Assembly: GCA_944358815.1 (NCBI GenBank)
Contig: CALVRX010000043.1
Coordinates: 1 to 40,585 of the forward strand
Source of the DNA: an uncultured Bacilli bacterium
Lineage (GTDB): Bacteria; Bacillota_I; Bacilli_A; RF39; UBA660
DNA: 40,585 nt
Reading direction: 5' to 3'
The stretch's first letter is position 1, and the number at the start of each line of letters is the position of its first letter. The translations under genes were made by a program, and so were the position numbers. Below the pieces are notes generated by a model, which made no database searches, was not told where the DNA came from, and saw nothing but the letters and a program-made list of their open reading frames with translations. Below, piece after piece: positions 24,009 through 31,826 of the stretch.

Positions 24009-24021
24009 ATTTTGGTATAGT
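23993..24021 (+). promoter_or_regulatory. Promoter of the 194-residue membrane protein gene
   Basis: TTTACA (23993-23998), 17-nt spacer, TATAGT (24016-24021). The -35 box is inside the uvrC terminator stem. Confidence 0.6.
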
Positions 24022-24047
24022 TGTATAAGATAAGAAGGTGCGCTTAA

Positions 24048-24632
24048 ATGAAGAAGTCTTTAATGATAATTGGAATTGTCATTGTAATTATTGTTATTTT
24101 ATTTATTGGTGCTTGGATATGGGTTGATGGACTAAAAGAGGATAAAGAAGCAACACAAAAAAAGATGGATGAAATATTAGCAGCATATCCTAAGTTTAAT
24201 GAAGAAGTAGATAATTTTTCAGAATTGAGAAATCAACTATATAAATATAGAGAAAATTTGTATTTAGAAACTTTAAGGGATAAGGCAAGCGATTGGAATA
24301 CTTTTATGGAAAATTATAGGAATGGTATTATGAAGGTGGAAGATAGTGCGAAGGTGCTTAAAGAAAATTGTGATGTGGATTATGGTGATGTAAAAGTAAG
24401 TTCGACATGTACAAAGTTTAAAGCTAATTATGAGGCAGCTCAGAATTATTATATTAGCGATGTTAAGATGTATAATCAAATGGTGTCAGAGTATGATGAA
24501 TATAATGCGGAGCATGGTAATCATTATGCAAAATTAAATAAAGCATTGTATGGTAGTTATGCAGATTACATTGATTATGATGAAGATGGAGAATATTTTG
24601 GAAAAGAAGAGGTAAGTACTGATGAAAGATGA
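24048..24632 (+). CDS. Membrane-anchored extracytoplasmic protein, 194 residues, unknown
   Basis: Family not recognised. Residues 5-27 (MIIGIVIVIIVILFIGAWIWV) are a signal anchor. The rest is a helical, acidic extracytoplasmic domain with a probable disulfide pair (Cys in ENCDVDYG and in SSTCTKF) and several Tyr-rich stretches (NYEAAQNYYISDVKMYNQMVSEYDEY). It is translated before, and overlaps by 11 nt with, the phosphodiester-glycosidase gene, so the two probably act together at the cell surface. The start ATG at 24048 is preceded by gaaggtg at a somewhat long distance. Confidence 0.75.
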   Translation: MKKSLMIIGIVIVIIVILFIGAWIWVDGLKEDKEATQKKMDEILAAYPKFNEEVDNFSELRNQLYKYRENLYLETLRDKASDWNTFMENYRNGIMKVEDSAKVLKENCDVDYGDVKVSSTCTKFKANYEAAQNYYISDVKMYNQMVSEYDEYNAEHGNHYAKLNKALYGSYADYIDYDEDGEYFGKEEVSTDER

Positions 24633-25923
24633 GGAAATAGAAGTATTATTCGAAGATGAAGAAGATATTGAACTTAATAGAAAAAGAAAAGATGAAGAAA
24701 ATAAAAATGATGATGTAGAAGAAGATTTTGTTAAGGATCCATCTTTAGATGATGTTTTTCCCGATAAAGATGATGTAAATATCAATAGGTTATTAGAAAA
24801 ATTTGAAGAATCATCTGATAGTGAAGATGTGGTTTCTGAGACTTTTGAAGAAGAGGTTGAAAAAAAAGATAAAAAGAAATCAAAAAATAATAAAAAAATG
24901 AAATTATGGCAAATAATTTTGGTTATTTTGATTTGTTTATTTATTGCAGTAGCAGCAGGAGTGGGGTTTTTATTATATGGTCCTTATCCAAATTTTAGAA
25001 ACTGGTTAATTACGACAGCGATGACAACAATGAGTCATAAATATTTGGCTACTTGGTTTTATGATGATGAGACTATAAAACAGGTTATGCAAAATAATTA
25101 TGTTATGGAGTCTAATGAAGCTACTGATTTAAATGCTATTAGTTTTGTAGATTATAGTAATGCAAAAGTAATGTATAAAAATAAATATGAAAAAGAAATT
25201 TTGACACATGATGAAGGAGCTAGTTATAAGCTAATAAATATTAATGGTGATGGTCTTCGTGGATATTTGATTGCAATATATGATCCATCTAAGGTAAAGA
25301 TGGCTACAGCTAGCAATATGAATAGTCATGGGGAAATGTTGACAACTATAGCTAAAAAAAATAATGCAGTAGTAGCTATTAATGCGAGTGGTTTTTATGA
25401 TCCTGGTTATGTTGGTAATGGTGGAAAACCACATGGCGCAGTTATTCAAAATGGTAAGATAGTGAGTAATTTACCTAAATTGAATGTTGGTGGCGGAATT
25501 GTTGGTTTTACTAAGGATAACAAATTGATTATGGGTAAGATGACGGCTGAAGAAGCACTTAATCAAGGTGTGCGTGATGCTGTTGAATTTGGACCTTTTT
25601 TAATCGTAAATGGCGAGCCCTCATTTATTAAAGGCAATGGTGGCTGGGGAACGGCACCTAGAACAGCTATAGGTCAAAGAAAAGATGGTATTGTATTATT
25701 TTTAGTAATGGATGGTCGTGATTATGCCCATGGTATTGATGGCGTAGGTATGGTGGAACTTACAGAAATTATGATGAATTATGGTGCTTATAATGCGGCT
25801 AATATGGATGGTGGAACATCTTGTGGGCTTGTAATTAATGGTAAACTAACTAATCAACCAGTTAATGGTAGTGGAAAGAAGACTACTAGAGCAATTCCAA
25901 ACGCTTGGGTTGTAACCGAATAA
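24622..25923 (+). CDS. Membrane-anchored phosphodiester glycosidase (NAGPA) family protein
   Basis: A 433-residue protein. An acidic and Lys-rich cytoplasmic part (1-92) is followed by a membrane segment (about 93-118) and an extracellular NAGPA-like domain (about 200-433): VVAINASGFYDPG, GAVIQNGKIV, APRTAIGQRKDGIVLFLVMDGR, GMVELTEIMMNYGAYNAANMDGGTSC and a final NAWVV. The family includes the uncovering enzyme that removes GlcNAc from phosphodiesters and bacterial exopolysaccharide-related proteins such as YngK-adjacent families. A wall or teichoic-acid glycan target is a guess. It overlaps the upstream anchored gene by 11 nt. Confidence 0.88.
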   Translation: MKDEEIEVLFEDEEDIELNRKRKDEENKNDDVEEDFVKDPSLDDVFPDKDDVNINRLLEKFEESSDSEDVVSETFEEEVEKKDKKKSKNNKKMKLWQIILVILICLFIAVAAGVGFLLYGPYPNFRNWLITTAMTTMSHKYLATWFYDDETIKQVMQNNYVMESNEATDLNAISFVDYSNAKVMYKNKYEKEILTHDEGASYKLININGDGLRGYLIAIYDPSKVKMATASNMNSHGEMLTTIAKKNNAVVAINASGFYDPGYVGNGGKPHGAVIQNGKIVSNLPKLNVGGGIVGFTKDNKLIMGKMTAEEALNQGVRDAVEFGPFLIVNGEPSFIKGNGGWGTAPRTAIGQRKDGIVLFLVMDGRDYAHGIDGVGMVELTEIMMNYGAYNAANMDGGTSCGLVINGKLTNQPVNGSGKKTTRAIPNAWVVTE

Positions 25924-25989
25924 TTATTATTTATAGACATATATTTACATTGATAATAGATTTTTTTACAATGGTCTTTATTGGTGTTT

Positions 25990-25997
25990 GATATAAT
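25990..25997 (+). promoter_or_regulatory. Extended -10 promoter of the DUF3048 gene
   Basis: TGATATAAT ends at 25997, 23 nt before the start codon. A TTTACA at 25965 is too far away (21-nt spacer) for a normal -35 box. Confidence 0.5.
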
Positions 25998-26020
25998 AAT
26001 AATATGAGGTGGTATTGGTT

Positions 26021-27079
26021 ATGGCTAAGCGAAGAAAAAGAGGAAAGAAAAAAGGTTTTTTGATTTTCTTTATTGTTTTAATATTAATTGGTATTGGAGT
26101 TTATATTTGGTTTAATCATGAGGATGTGAAAAAATTTCTTCCTGAAAAAGTTAAAATTACTAAAAAATTAAAGATCGTCGATGAAGATTCTAAAAGTAGA
26201 CCGATAGCAGTTATGATTAACAATAATCATGCTGCTTGGCCACATGCGGGACTTCAAGATGCTTATATTACTTATGAGATTTTAGCTGAAGGTGGGATTA
26301 CGCGTTTAATGGCATTATTTAAAGATAAGGATACGGCAAAGATTGGTTCTGTTAGAAGTGCCAGACCTTATTATTTGGATTATGCGTTAGAAAATGATGC
26401 AATTTATGTTCATTATGGTTGGAGTGATCAAGCGAAAAGTGATATTAGTTCACTTGGAGTGGATAATATTAATGGTTTGACGGCTTCTAGTGTTTTTTGG
26501 CGAGATAAATCTTTACATAAAGCGACAGAACATACAGTGTTTACTAGTATGGAAAAGATTAAAGAGTATGCTCATGAAAAAGGATATGACCGTGATACAA
26601 ATAAAGATTTGCTTTTAAATTATAGTACTTCTGAGATTGATTTAAGTAAAAGAGAAGATGCGATAAAAGCCGATACAGTTTTTATGAAATATTCATATTA
26701 TACTGATAGCAGTTATGAATATGATAGCAAAAATAAGGTTTATAAACGATTTATGTCAGGTGAACCACATGTTGATGCGGTAACTGGTAATCAATACACA
26801 TATAAAAATATTATTATTACGCCAATAGAGGCACATACTTATGATTCTTATGGAAGGTTAGAACTTGAGGATGTTGGCTCTGGTGATGGATATTACGTGA
26901 CTGATGGCTATGCAGTGCCAATTACTTGGTCTAAGAGTAGTAGAAGTAGTCAAACAGTTTACAAAAATATGGATGGAAATGAGATAAAAGTTAACGATGG
27001 AAATACTTTTATTCAAATTACTCCACCATCTGAAAGTATTGAAATTAAAGGTAATAACGAAGAAAACTTAGAAAATTAG
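26021..27079 (+). CDS. DUF3048 (YerB-like) membrane-anchored protein
   Basis: A 352-residue protein: basic N terminus, membrane anchor (about 13-32), then an extracytoplasmic DUF3048 region with RPIAVMINNNHAAWPHAGLQDA, YEILAEGGITRLMALF, GSVRSARPYYLDYALENDAIYVHYGWS and a C-terminal strand-rich half with DGYAVPITWSKSSRSSQTVYKN. B. subtilis YerB is a lipoprotein of this family. Here a transmembrane anchor takes the place of a lipobox. The activity is unknown. The ATG at 26021 has gaggtgg 8 nt upstream, and an in-frame GTG at 26009 falls inside that site. Confidence 0.9.
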   Translation: MAKRRKRGKKKGFLIFFIVLILIGIGVYIWFNHEDVKKFLPEKVKITKKLKIVDEDSKSRPIAVMINNNHAAWPHAGLQDAYITYEILAEGGITRLMALFKDKDTAKIGSVRSARPYYLDYALENDAIYVHYGWSDQAKSDISSLGVDNINGLTASSVFWRDKSLHKATEHTVFTSMEKIKEYAHEKGYDRDTNKDLLLNYSTSEIDLSKREDAIKADTVFMKYSYYTDSSYEYDSKNKVYKRFMSGEPHVDAVTGNQYTYKNIIITPIEAHTYDSYGRLELEDVGSGDGYYVTDGYAVPITWSKSSRSSQTVYKNMDGNEIKVNDGNTFIQITPPSESIEIKGNNEENLEN

Positions 27080-27084
27080 TCAAT

Positions 27085-27113
27085 TTGTAATTTATTTATA
27101 AATATGATATACT
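27085..27113 (+). promoter_or_regulatory. Promoter of the HD-domain gene
   Basis: TTGTAA (27085-27090), 17-nt spacer, TGATATACT extended -10 (TATACT at 27108-27113). Confidence 0.7.
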
Positions 27114-27140
27114 GAATAGGTAACTTTGAGGTGAAATATA

Positions 27141-27647
27141 ATGAGTAGTCATAAAAAAGACTTGCAATATATGAGCATAGTTAATAATATATTGAATAAT
27201 GAAGAGTTTTTAAAGATAAAGAAAATAGAACATCATGGAATTAGTAGATATGATCATTCTTTAAAAGTTTCTTATTATTCTTATAAAATAGCAAAAATTT
27301 TACATTTGGATTACGAACAAACAGCGATTGGTGGTTTACTTCATGATTTTTTCTTAAGTCCAGAAGATAGAACACAAAGTGAGCGTATTATTTCAGTGTT
27401 TACACATCCAAAACAAGCGGTGTTGACGGCTAAGGAACAATTTAATTTAACAGCTAAGGAAGAAGATATGATTAGGTCACATATGTTTCCCATAAATTTA
27501 TCTATTCCAAAGTATGCGGAAAGTTGGATTGTAAGTATGGTAGATAAGTGTGTGGCAACTAATGAATTTGCATTTAAATTTAGATTTAAACTTAAATATG
27601 CTTATAATTTCTTCTTATTCTTTTTAATTAGTGTTATGAAAATTTAA
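27141..27647 (+). CDS. HD-domain phosphohydrolase-like protein
   Basis: A 168-residue protein with HD-superfamily metal motifs: His in RYDHSLKVSYYSYKIA, the HD pair in GGLLHDFFL, a later His in IRSHMFP and Asp in VSMVDKCVAT. Such proteins usually hydrolyse phosphate esters of nucleotides or related metabolites. The C terminus (FKFRFKLKYAYNFFLFFLISVMKI) is basic, then hydrophobic, so the protein may associate with the membrane. The ribosome site is gaggtg. The stop codon is inside the terminator that follows. No partner gene indicates the substrate. Confidence 0.85.
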   Translation: MSSHKKDLQYMSIVNNILNNEEFLKIKKIEHHGISRYDHSLKVSYYSYKIAKILHLDYEQTAIGGLLHDFFLSPEDRTQSERIISVFTHPKQAVLTAKEQFNLTAKEEDMIRSHMFPINLSIPKYAESWIVSMVDKCVATNEFAFKFRFKLKYAYNFFLFFLISVMKI

Positions 27648-27675
27648 AAGGGTCTTTATAAATGACTCTTTTTTT
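27646..27675 (+). terminator. Terminator of the HD-domain gene
   Basis: aaaagggtc pairs with gactctttt (one G-T) with a 9-nt loop, then T. A TATAAT (27678-27683), likely the -10 box of the following tRNA, comes 2 nt after the tail. Confidence 0.75.
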
Positions 27676-27692
27676 GTTATAATTAGTTTGTT

Positions 27693-27769
27693 GTCTCTGT
27701 AGCTCAGTAGGATAGAGCAACCGCCTCCTAAGCGGTAGGTCGGCAGTTCGAATCTGCCCAGGGACGCCA
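27693..27769 (+). tRNA. tRNA-Arg (CCT)
   Basis: The acceptor gtctctg/cagggac has one T-G pair. D arm gctc/gagc. The anticodon stem accgc/gcggt has loop ctcctaa with anticodon CCT at 27727-27729. T arm ggcag/ctgcc with loop ttcgaat, discriminator G and encoded CCA. Confidence 0.97.
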
Positions 27770-27812
27770 TTTTGATAATAATTTATAATATAGATAAAAA
27801 AGAGGAATGAAT

Positions 27813-28247
27813 ATGGCAGAAAAAAGTCAGCTTCTTTTTTTACCGTATATTCAGTTGATGCGCGATAAAGAAGAGGTAATAAGAAAATTAGAGTTTTTAC
27901 TAACGAGTAATCAAAGGGAGTTTTCGTTACCTATAAATTAGGCGGCTTTGCTTTTTTTAATTGATTGTGATAATTTAAATGGTGGACCATATCCGGAGGA
28001 TTTTGAAAGAAACATTAATTTTTTGGTACACGAATATTGTAAGAATACTAAGCAAAATGTCATTATGACAAAAGAAGAAGTACTAAAGATTATCGAAAGC
28101 AGGTGCTCATGCCGGGTTTCATCAGAAATAAATTAGATGATTGCGTTAAGGTATGCTAAGTTGTATAATGCACATATTAGCAATGTATATTCTAAGTTAT
28201 CTTTGGATGTAATTGAAAAAGTATGTAAGTCTATTTCAGATAATTAA
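27813..28247 (+). pseudogene. Gene broken by two in-frame UAG codons, unknown family
   Basis: A 145-codon reading frame begins at ATG 27813 after an agaggaa site and ends at TAA 28245-28247. It is interrupted by TAG at codon 43 (27939-27941) and codon 108 (28134-28136). All three parts are in the same frame without an indel and read like protein: MAEKSQLLFLPYIQLMRD..., then AALLFLIDCDNLNGGPYPED..., then MIALRYAKLYNAHISNVYSK.... Both TAGs follow Ile-Asn, and each is one C-to-T change from CAG (Gln). TAG is an ordinary stop elsewhere in this window, so a decaying gene is the first reading. The middle codon use (agg, tgc, cgg) is richer in GC than its neighbours, which may indicate transfer. The product is not recognised. 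Confidence 0.6.
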
Positions 28248-28299
28248 AGTTTGTTATTAGTAATGAGGCTTTGGCTTTTTTTCATATTTAGGGGGTTTT

Positions 28300-28905
28300 A
28301 TGAGTAGGAAAATTTATACGGAAGATGCTAGATTAACTGATTTAACTGAGGAGACTGTTAGTAATAAAAAGTTTGAGGGAATACAAGATAAGGTAATACT
28401 TAAAAATGTGACTTTTGAGGATTGTATTTTTAAAAATGTGAATTTTGAAAATGTGGAATTTGCAGGTGTAGATTTTATTAATGTGATTTTTGAAAGTTGT
28501 GATTTATCAAATAAAAGTATAGATGAAAGACTTATTAAAAATGTGATTTTTAATAATTGCCGTTTATCTGGTATGAGTTTTATCGATAGCTTTATTAAAA
28601 ATACGGAATTTAATTTGGTTTATGGAAGATATTTAAATATGTCAGGTTCTAATATGTCTGATGTAAAAATTAAAGATTGTGATTTTTCTGAAAGTTCATT
28701 TATCGATGTAAAAATTAAAAAATTAAGTATGAATCATAATAATTTTGAGAAGGCAGAGTTTTTGAATACTTCTTTAAATAATGTGGATTTTTCTTCTTCT
28801 AATATTACAGGGGTTTTGTTTGATTTATATAGTGTGAAAGGGATGATAGTGGATAGTTTGCAATGTTTTGAATTAATGGGGTTACTTGGTGTTAAAGTAA
28901 AGTAG
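28300..28905 (+). CDS. Pentapeptide-repeat protein
   Basis: A 201-residue protein in which most residues fit A(D/N)LXX-like pentapeptides: repeated NVTFEDCIF, NVNFENVEF, GVDFINVIF, SCDLSN, NVIFNNC, DVKIKDCDF, KAEFLNTS and NVDFSSS. It should fold as a right-handed four-sided beta helix. The length is near that of MfpA and Qnr (about 190-218), which mimic DNA and protect gyrase, but most family members have unknown roles and no diagnostic Qnr feature can be claimed. There is no signal peptide. The ribosome site is aggggg. It follows the interrupted gene by 52 nt. Confidence 0.88.
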   Translation: MSRKIYTEDARLTDLTEETVSNKKFEGIQDKVILKNVTFEDCIFKNVNFENVEFAGVDFINVIFESCDLSNKSIDERLIKNVIFNNCRLSGMSFIDSFIKNTEFNLVYGRYLNMSGSNMSDVKIKDCDFSESSFIDVKIKKLSMNHNNFEKAEFLNTSLNNVDFSSSNITGVLFDLYSVKGMIVDSLQCFELMGLLGVKVK

Positions 28906-28959
28906 TTAAAAAATATATATTTTGATATATTAATGTGTTATAATTTAAATAGATATAAA

Positions 28960-28988
28960 TTGACAATTTGATGAAATTAATATAGAAT
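28960..28988 (+). promoter_or_regulatory. Promoter of the 585-residue protein gene
   Basis: TTGACA (28960-28965), 17-nt spacer, TAGAAT (28983-28988). A second possible extended -10, TGTTATAAT, lies just upstream near 28942. Confidence 0.65.
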
Positions 28989-29014
28989 AATTACCATTAA
29001 AGTGAGGGATTAGT

Positions 29015-30772
29015 ATGAATTTAGAACAAAGGATTGAGAAGTTAGAACGTGCTTTAAAGGATAATCAAGAAAGTCTTAAAAAATATGAGCGGGTATCTAA
29101 AAAAAATAAAGATGATAAGTCACTTGATTTAACGATTAAAATGTTAAAAACTACAATTTATAAGATTCGTGGAGAACTTTCTATTTTGAAGAAAATGGAA
29201 GATTTGGAAAATAAATATCAAAATAGAGAACCTTTAAGTTTTCATTTTGTCGATTTTGATATGGCAGATGATATATTGCTTCCTGCCGGTGATATAAATT
29301 ACAATAATGCTTATCTTCAACAAAGACGATTATTAGAATTAGAACTTAATCATTTTAATAAACAAGCTATTAAAGGAATTGATTTTGATAGCAGTAATTA
29401 TGAAAATGTTTATGATCAAGCAAAGAATGATATTTTGAGTATGAAAATTGATACTAATTTCAAAAACAATGAGATGGTCAATGAAAATATCAATGAAAAA
29501 GAGGAAGCTCAAGGTTTACATTTTAAAAAAGATGATTTAGGAAATAATGTAAAATCTGATATGGAAGTTAATGGAAGTCATTTTAAAAAAGTCCAAGCTG
29601 TTAGTGATAATGATTATAATCCTTATGTTGGTGGTAGGCATTTTAAACCTAATCAGAGTGATTATACTTTTATAGAATTTGAAAAAGATGGTTATGGTTA
29701 TATAGTTGGTAATTTTACAAGTGATTTTTTAAATAATAATCATGAACAATTAAATATTAGTTTATTAAATGATGATCTTAAAGGTGTAAAATTAATTAAT
29801 AATGTTTCTTTTGGACTTAATGATATTGAAGGATTAGATGGCGTTCAGATTAATGTAACAAGAGATGGGGATATACAAGTAATTGGTAATGTAGAAAATC
29901 TTAAATATCATAATGTGGATAATAAGAAAAGTGAAGAACAAAGCAAGGAAGATAAAGATATATCTGAGTTAGAGACAATTTCAGATGAAGAGGTATCAAA
30001 TGAGAAAGATGATTCAGGCTTGGATATATTACCAGCAGATTTTGTACCTGTTTCAGACGATGAGGTGTTGAATGAGAAGGATGACTCAGGTTTGGATATA
30101 TTGCCAGCGGATTTTATGCCTGTTTCAGATGGTAATGTTAATGAATCTATTAATGATAAAGTTCCAAATATAAATGAGGATTCTAATGATAAATCTTTAA
30201 GTAATGGGGCAGTACCGATGAATGAGGTTCCAGTTGGACCGATTAAAAGAAAAGAAGCTAAGCCTTCATTAATTGAGAAATTTAAAAATTTAAAGACATA
30301 TCAAAAAGTATTGATAGTTGCAGGTGCGATAGCTATAGTAGGGGCTGGAGTATTTGTTGTTGGTCCACAAATTTTGAATGGAATTAATCATTTGTTAAAT
30401 CCTGATAATACAAATACAATTAATCATGTGGTTAGTACAGTAAATGATACGATGGCTAATACACAGAATGCGGGAATAGATTATAGTAGTATTGGACAAG
30501 GTCAGACGGTGTTTACTAATGCTTACGATGCAGCAAATAATGTCAATGGAACTATTTCTAATGAATGGTTTAGTAATAATCCTTTAGATGTGTTTAATAC
30601 GGCAACACATAGTTATATGGGTTTATCACCAGAACAGTTAAATGATCCATCATTTATGGCACAGTTAGCAAAAGATCCAAATAATGCCATTTTGTTTGGT
30701 AATAGTATGGCAGATCCTTCTGGATTTGTGGGACTTGATGATGTAGTTAATACGGTTACTAAAGTAAGATAA
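29015..30772 (+). CDS. 585-residue coiled-coil and membrane protein with G-x-H-F-K repeats
   Basis: Family not recognised. Order: N-terminal coiled coil (1-70), mixed domain (71-160), three G-x-H-F-K motifs at 167, 187 and 207 (GLHFKK, GSHFKK, GRHFKP) exactly 20 residues apart, a beta-rich domain (about 215-300), and an acidic linker (300-400) with a 24-residue tandem repeat. A basic stretch precedes the single membrane segment at about 432-450 (VLIVAGAIAIVGAGVFVVG), and a 135-residue C-terminal part follows, ending in VVNTVTKVR. With no N-terminal signal, the large N-terminal part is probably cytoplasmic and the Asn-rich C-terminal part outside. Ribosome site gtgaggg. The next gene begins 10 nt after the stop and may be cotranscribed. 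Confidence 0.8.
   Translation: MNLEQRIEKLERALKDNQESLKKYERVSKKNKDDKSLDLTIKMLKTTIYKIRGELSILKKMEDLENKYQNREPLSFHFVDFDMADDILLPAGDINYNNAYLQQRRLLELELNHFNKQAIKGIDFDSSNYENVYDQAKNDILSMKIDTNFKNNEMVNENINEKEEAQGLHFKKDDLGNNVKSDMEVNGSHFKKVQAVSDNDYNPYVGGRHFKPNQSDYTFIEFEKDGYGYIVGNFTSDFLNNNHEQLNISLLNDDLKGVKLINNVSFGLNDIEGLDGVQINVTRDGDIQVIGNVENLKYHNVDNKKSEEQSKEDKDISELETISDEEVSNEKDDSGLDILPADFVPVSDDEVLNEKDDSGLDILPADFMPVSDGNVNESINDKVPNINEDSNDKSLSNGAVPMNEVPVGPIKRKEAKPSLIEKFKNLKTYQKVLIVAGAIAIVGAGVFVVGPQILNGINHLLNPDNTNTINHVVSTVNDTMANTQNAGIDYSSIGQGQTVFTNAYDAANNVNGTISNEWFSNNPLDVFNTATHSYMGLSPEQLNDPSFMAQLAKDPNNAILFGNSMADPSGFVGLDDVVNTVTKVR
29987..30130 (+). repeat. 72-nt tandem duplication in the acidic linker
   Basis: Two direct copies (29987-30058 and 30059-30130) encode 24 residues each, sharing NEKDDSGLDILPADF and PVSD. 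The differences are mostly synonymous (for example ggc/ggt, tta/ttg, gca/gcg), so the duplication is old and selection has kept the protein sequence. Confidence 0.85.
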
Positions 30773-30782
30773 AGGGGAGAAA

Positions 30783-31088
30783 ATGATGACAAATGGTGTG
30801 CATACAATTGTAGAATTTGGTGATAATGATAAATGGTTTGTTATTGCTGAGAAAATGATAAATGGAAATAAATATAGTTATTTAATTAGGGTAAATGATA
30901 CTGAAGATGATTTTATAGATGAGTTTCGAGTTGTTAGAAGTTATTTTAAAGGAAAAGATGAATATATGAATGTGGTTAATGGTGATGAACTGAAACAAAT
31001 TATGCCTATTTTAGTGCCTGAGGTAAAAAAACTAATGGGAAAATCAGATGAGTTAAAAAAAATTTTGAATTTAGATATTAAAAATTAG
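30783..31088 (+). CDS. Small DUF1292-like protein, 101 residues
   Basis: A small acidic cytosolic protein. The pattern EFGDNDKWFVIAEKMINGNKYSYLIRVNDTEDDF (charged opening, strand, then NGxKYxYL) is like DUF1292/UPF0473 proteins, which have no known function. The C-terminal half (QIMPILVPEVKKLMGKSDELKKIL) is helical and extends past the usual domain, so the assignment is tentative. Ribosome site ggggag. A second ATG at 30786 is an equally good start. It starts 10 nt after the 585-residue gene and is followed by a terminator. Confidence 0.65.
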   Translation: MMTNGVHTIVEFGDNDKWFVIAEKMINGNKYSYLIRVNDTEDDFIDEFRVVRSYFKGKDEYMNVVNGDELKQIMPILVPEVKKLMGKSDELKKILNLDIKN

Positions 31089-31092
31089 ATTT

Positions 31093-31113
31093 GGACTGCT
31101 TGTCAGTCTTTTT
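31093..31113 (+). terminator. Terminator before gmk
   Basis: gactg/cagtc with loop cttgt and five T. The stem is short (5-6 pairs), so partial readthrough into gmk is possible. No separate gmk promoter is visible. Confidence 0.6.
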
Positions 31114-31131
31114 CTGTAAAGGAGGATTAAG

Positions 31132-31815
31132 ATGATAAAAACTAAAAAACAAGGATTGCTTATAGTTCTTTCTGGTCCTAGCGGTTCAGGAAAGAATACA
31201 GTGTGTGATGAGTTAAAAAGAGAGAATCCAAATATTTGGGAGTCTATTTCTATGACCAGTAGAAAGCCTAGGAAAGGTGAAATTGATGGTGAATCTTATT
31301 ATTTTGTGACTGCTGATGAGTTTGAAGAAAATGTTCGCAAAGATAAGATGCTGGAGCATGCTATTTTTGCAGGTAATTATTATGGAACACCTAGAGAAAG
31401 CGTACAAAAACATTTAGATAATGGTGAAGATGTTATTTTAGTTATTGAAATTCAAGGCGCTTTACAGATTAAAAAGAAGTTGCCACAAGCACTATTTGTG
31501 TTTTTACTTCCGCCTAGTATGAAAGAGTTAAAGAGAAGATTAGTTGATAGACATACTGAAAGTAAAGAAAAAGTTATGGAAAGATTTTCTACTGCTTATA
31601 AGGAGATTAATGAACTTTCTAAATATAATTATGTTATTGTTAATGATAAGGTTGAAGATGCGGTTTCAAAACTGGAAGCTATTATTAAGGCTGAAAAATG
31701 CAGAGTGGATAGGATTGAAGAAGTATTTTTAGATAGTCCAGAAGAAAAAATACATGAAAGTTTGGTCGATAAAGATTTGGAAAATAAACCGGTTGATATG
31801 AATAATCTTAAATAA
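31132..31815 (+). CDS. gmk: Guanylate kinase
   Basis: Guanylate kinase, converting GMP to GDP with ATP in the cytosol. P-loop LSGPSGSGKNT (usual GPSGxGKGT, so Asn replaces the Gly after Lys), GMP-binding block SMTSRKPRKGEIDGESYYFV, GNYYGTPRESV, VILVIEIQGALQIK and the LID RRLVDRHTESKEKVMERF. At 227 residues it is about 20 longer than most, because of an acidic C-terminal tail after AEKCRVDRI. Ribosome site aaggagg. The metallophosphoesterase gene starts 11 nt after the stop, so the two are probably one transcript. Confidence 0.97.
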   Translation: MIKTKKQGLLIVLSGPSGSGKNTVCDELKRENPNIWESISMTSRKPRKGEIDGESYYFVTADEFEENVRKDKMLEHAIFAGNYYGTPRESVQKHLDNGEDVILVIEIQGALQIKKKLPQALFVFLLPPSMKELKRRLVDRHTESKEKVMERFSTAYKEINELSKYNYVIVNDKVEDAVSKLEAIIKAEKCRVDRIEEVFLDSPEEKIHESLVDKDLENKPVDMNNLK

Positions 31816-31826
31816 GGGGTGAAGAG

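Noticed and set aside
24534-24785. Ser-rich minus-strand frame
   Set aside because: It is the complement of the acidic start of the NAGPA-like gene and has no start signals.
27693-27769. tRNA next to the amber-interrupted gene as a UAG suppressor
   Set aside because: Its anticodon is CCT with clear arginine features, so it cannot read UAG.
28300-28905. Qnr-type quinolone resistance protein
   Set aside because: The pentapeptide repeat and length are similar, but I cannot see the specific loops or dimer end that would justify the name.
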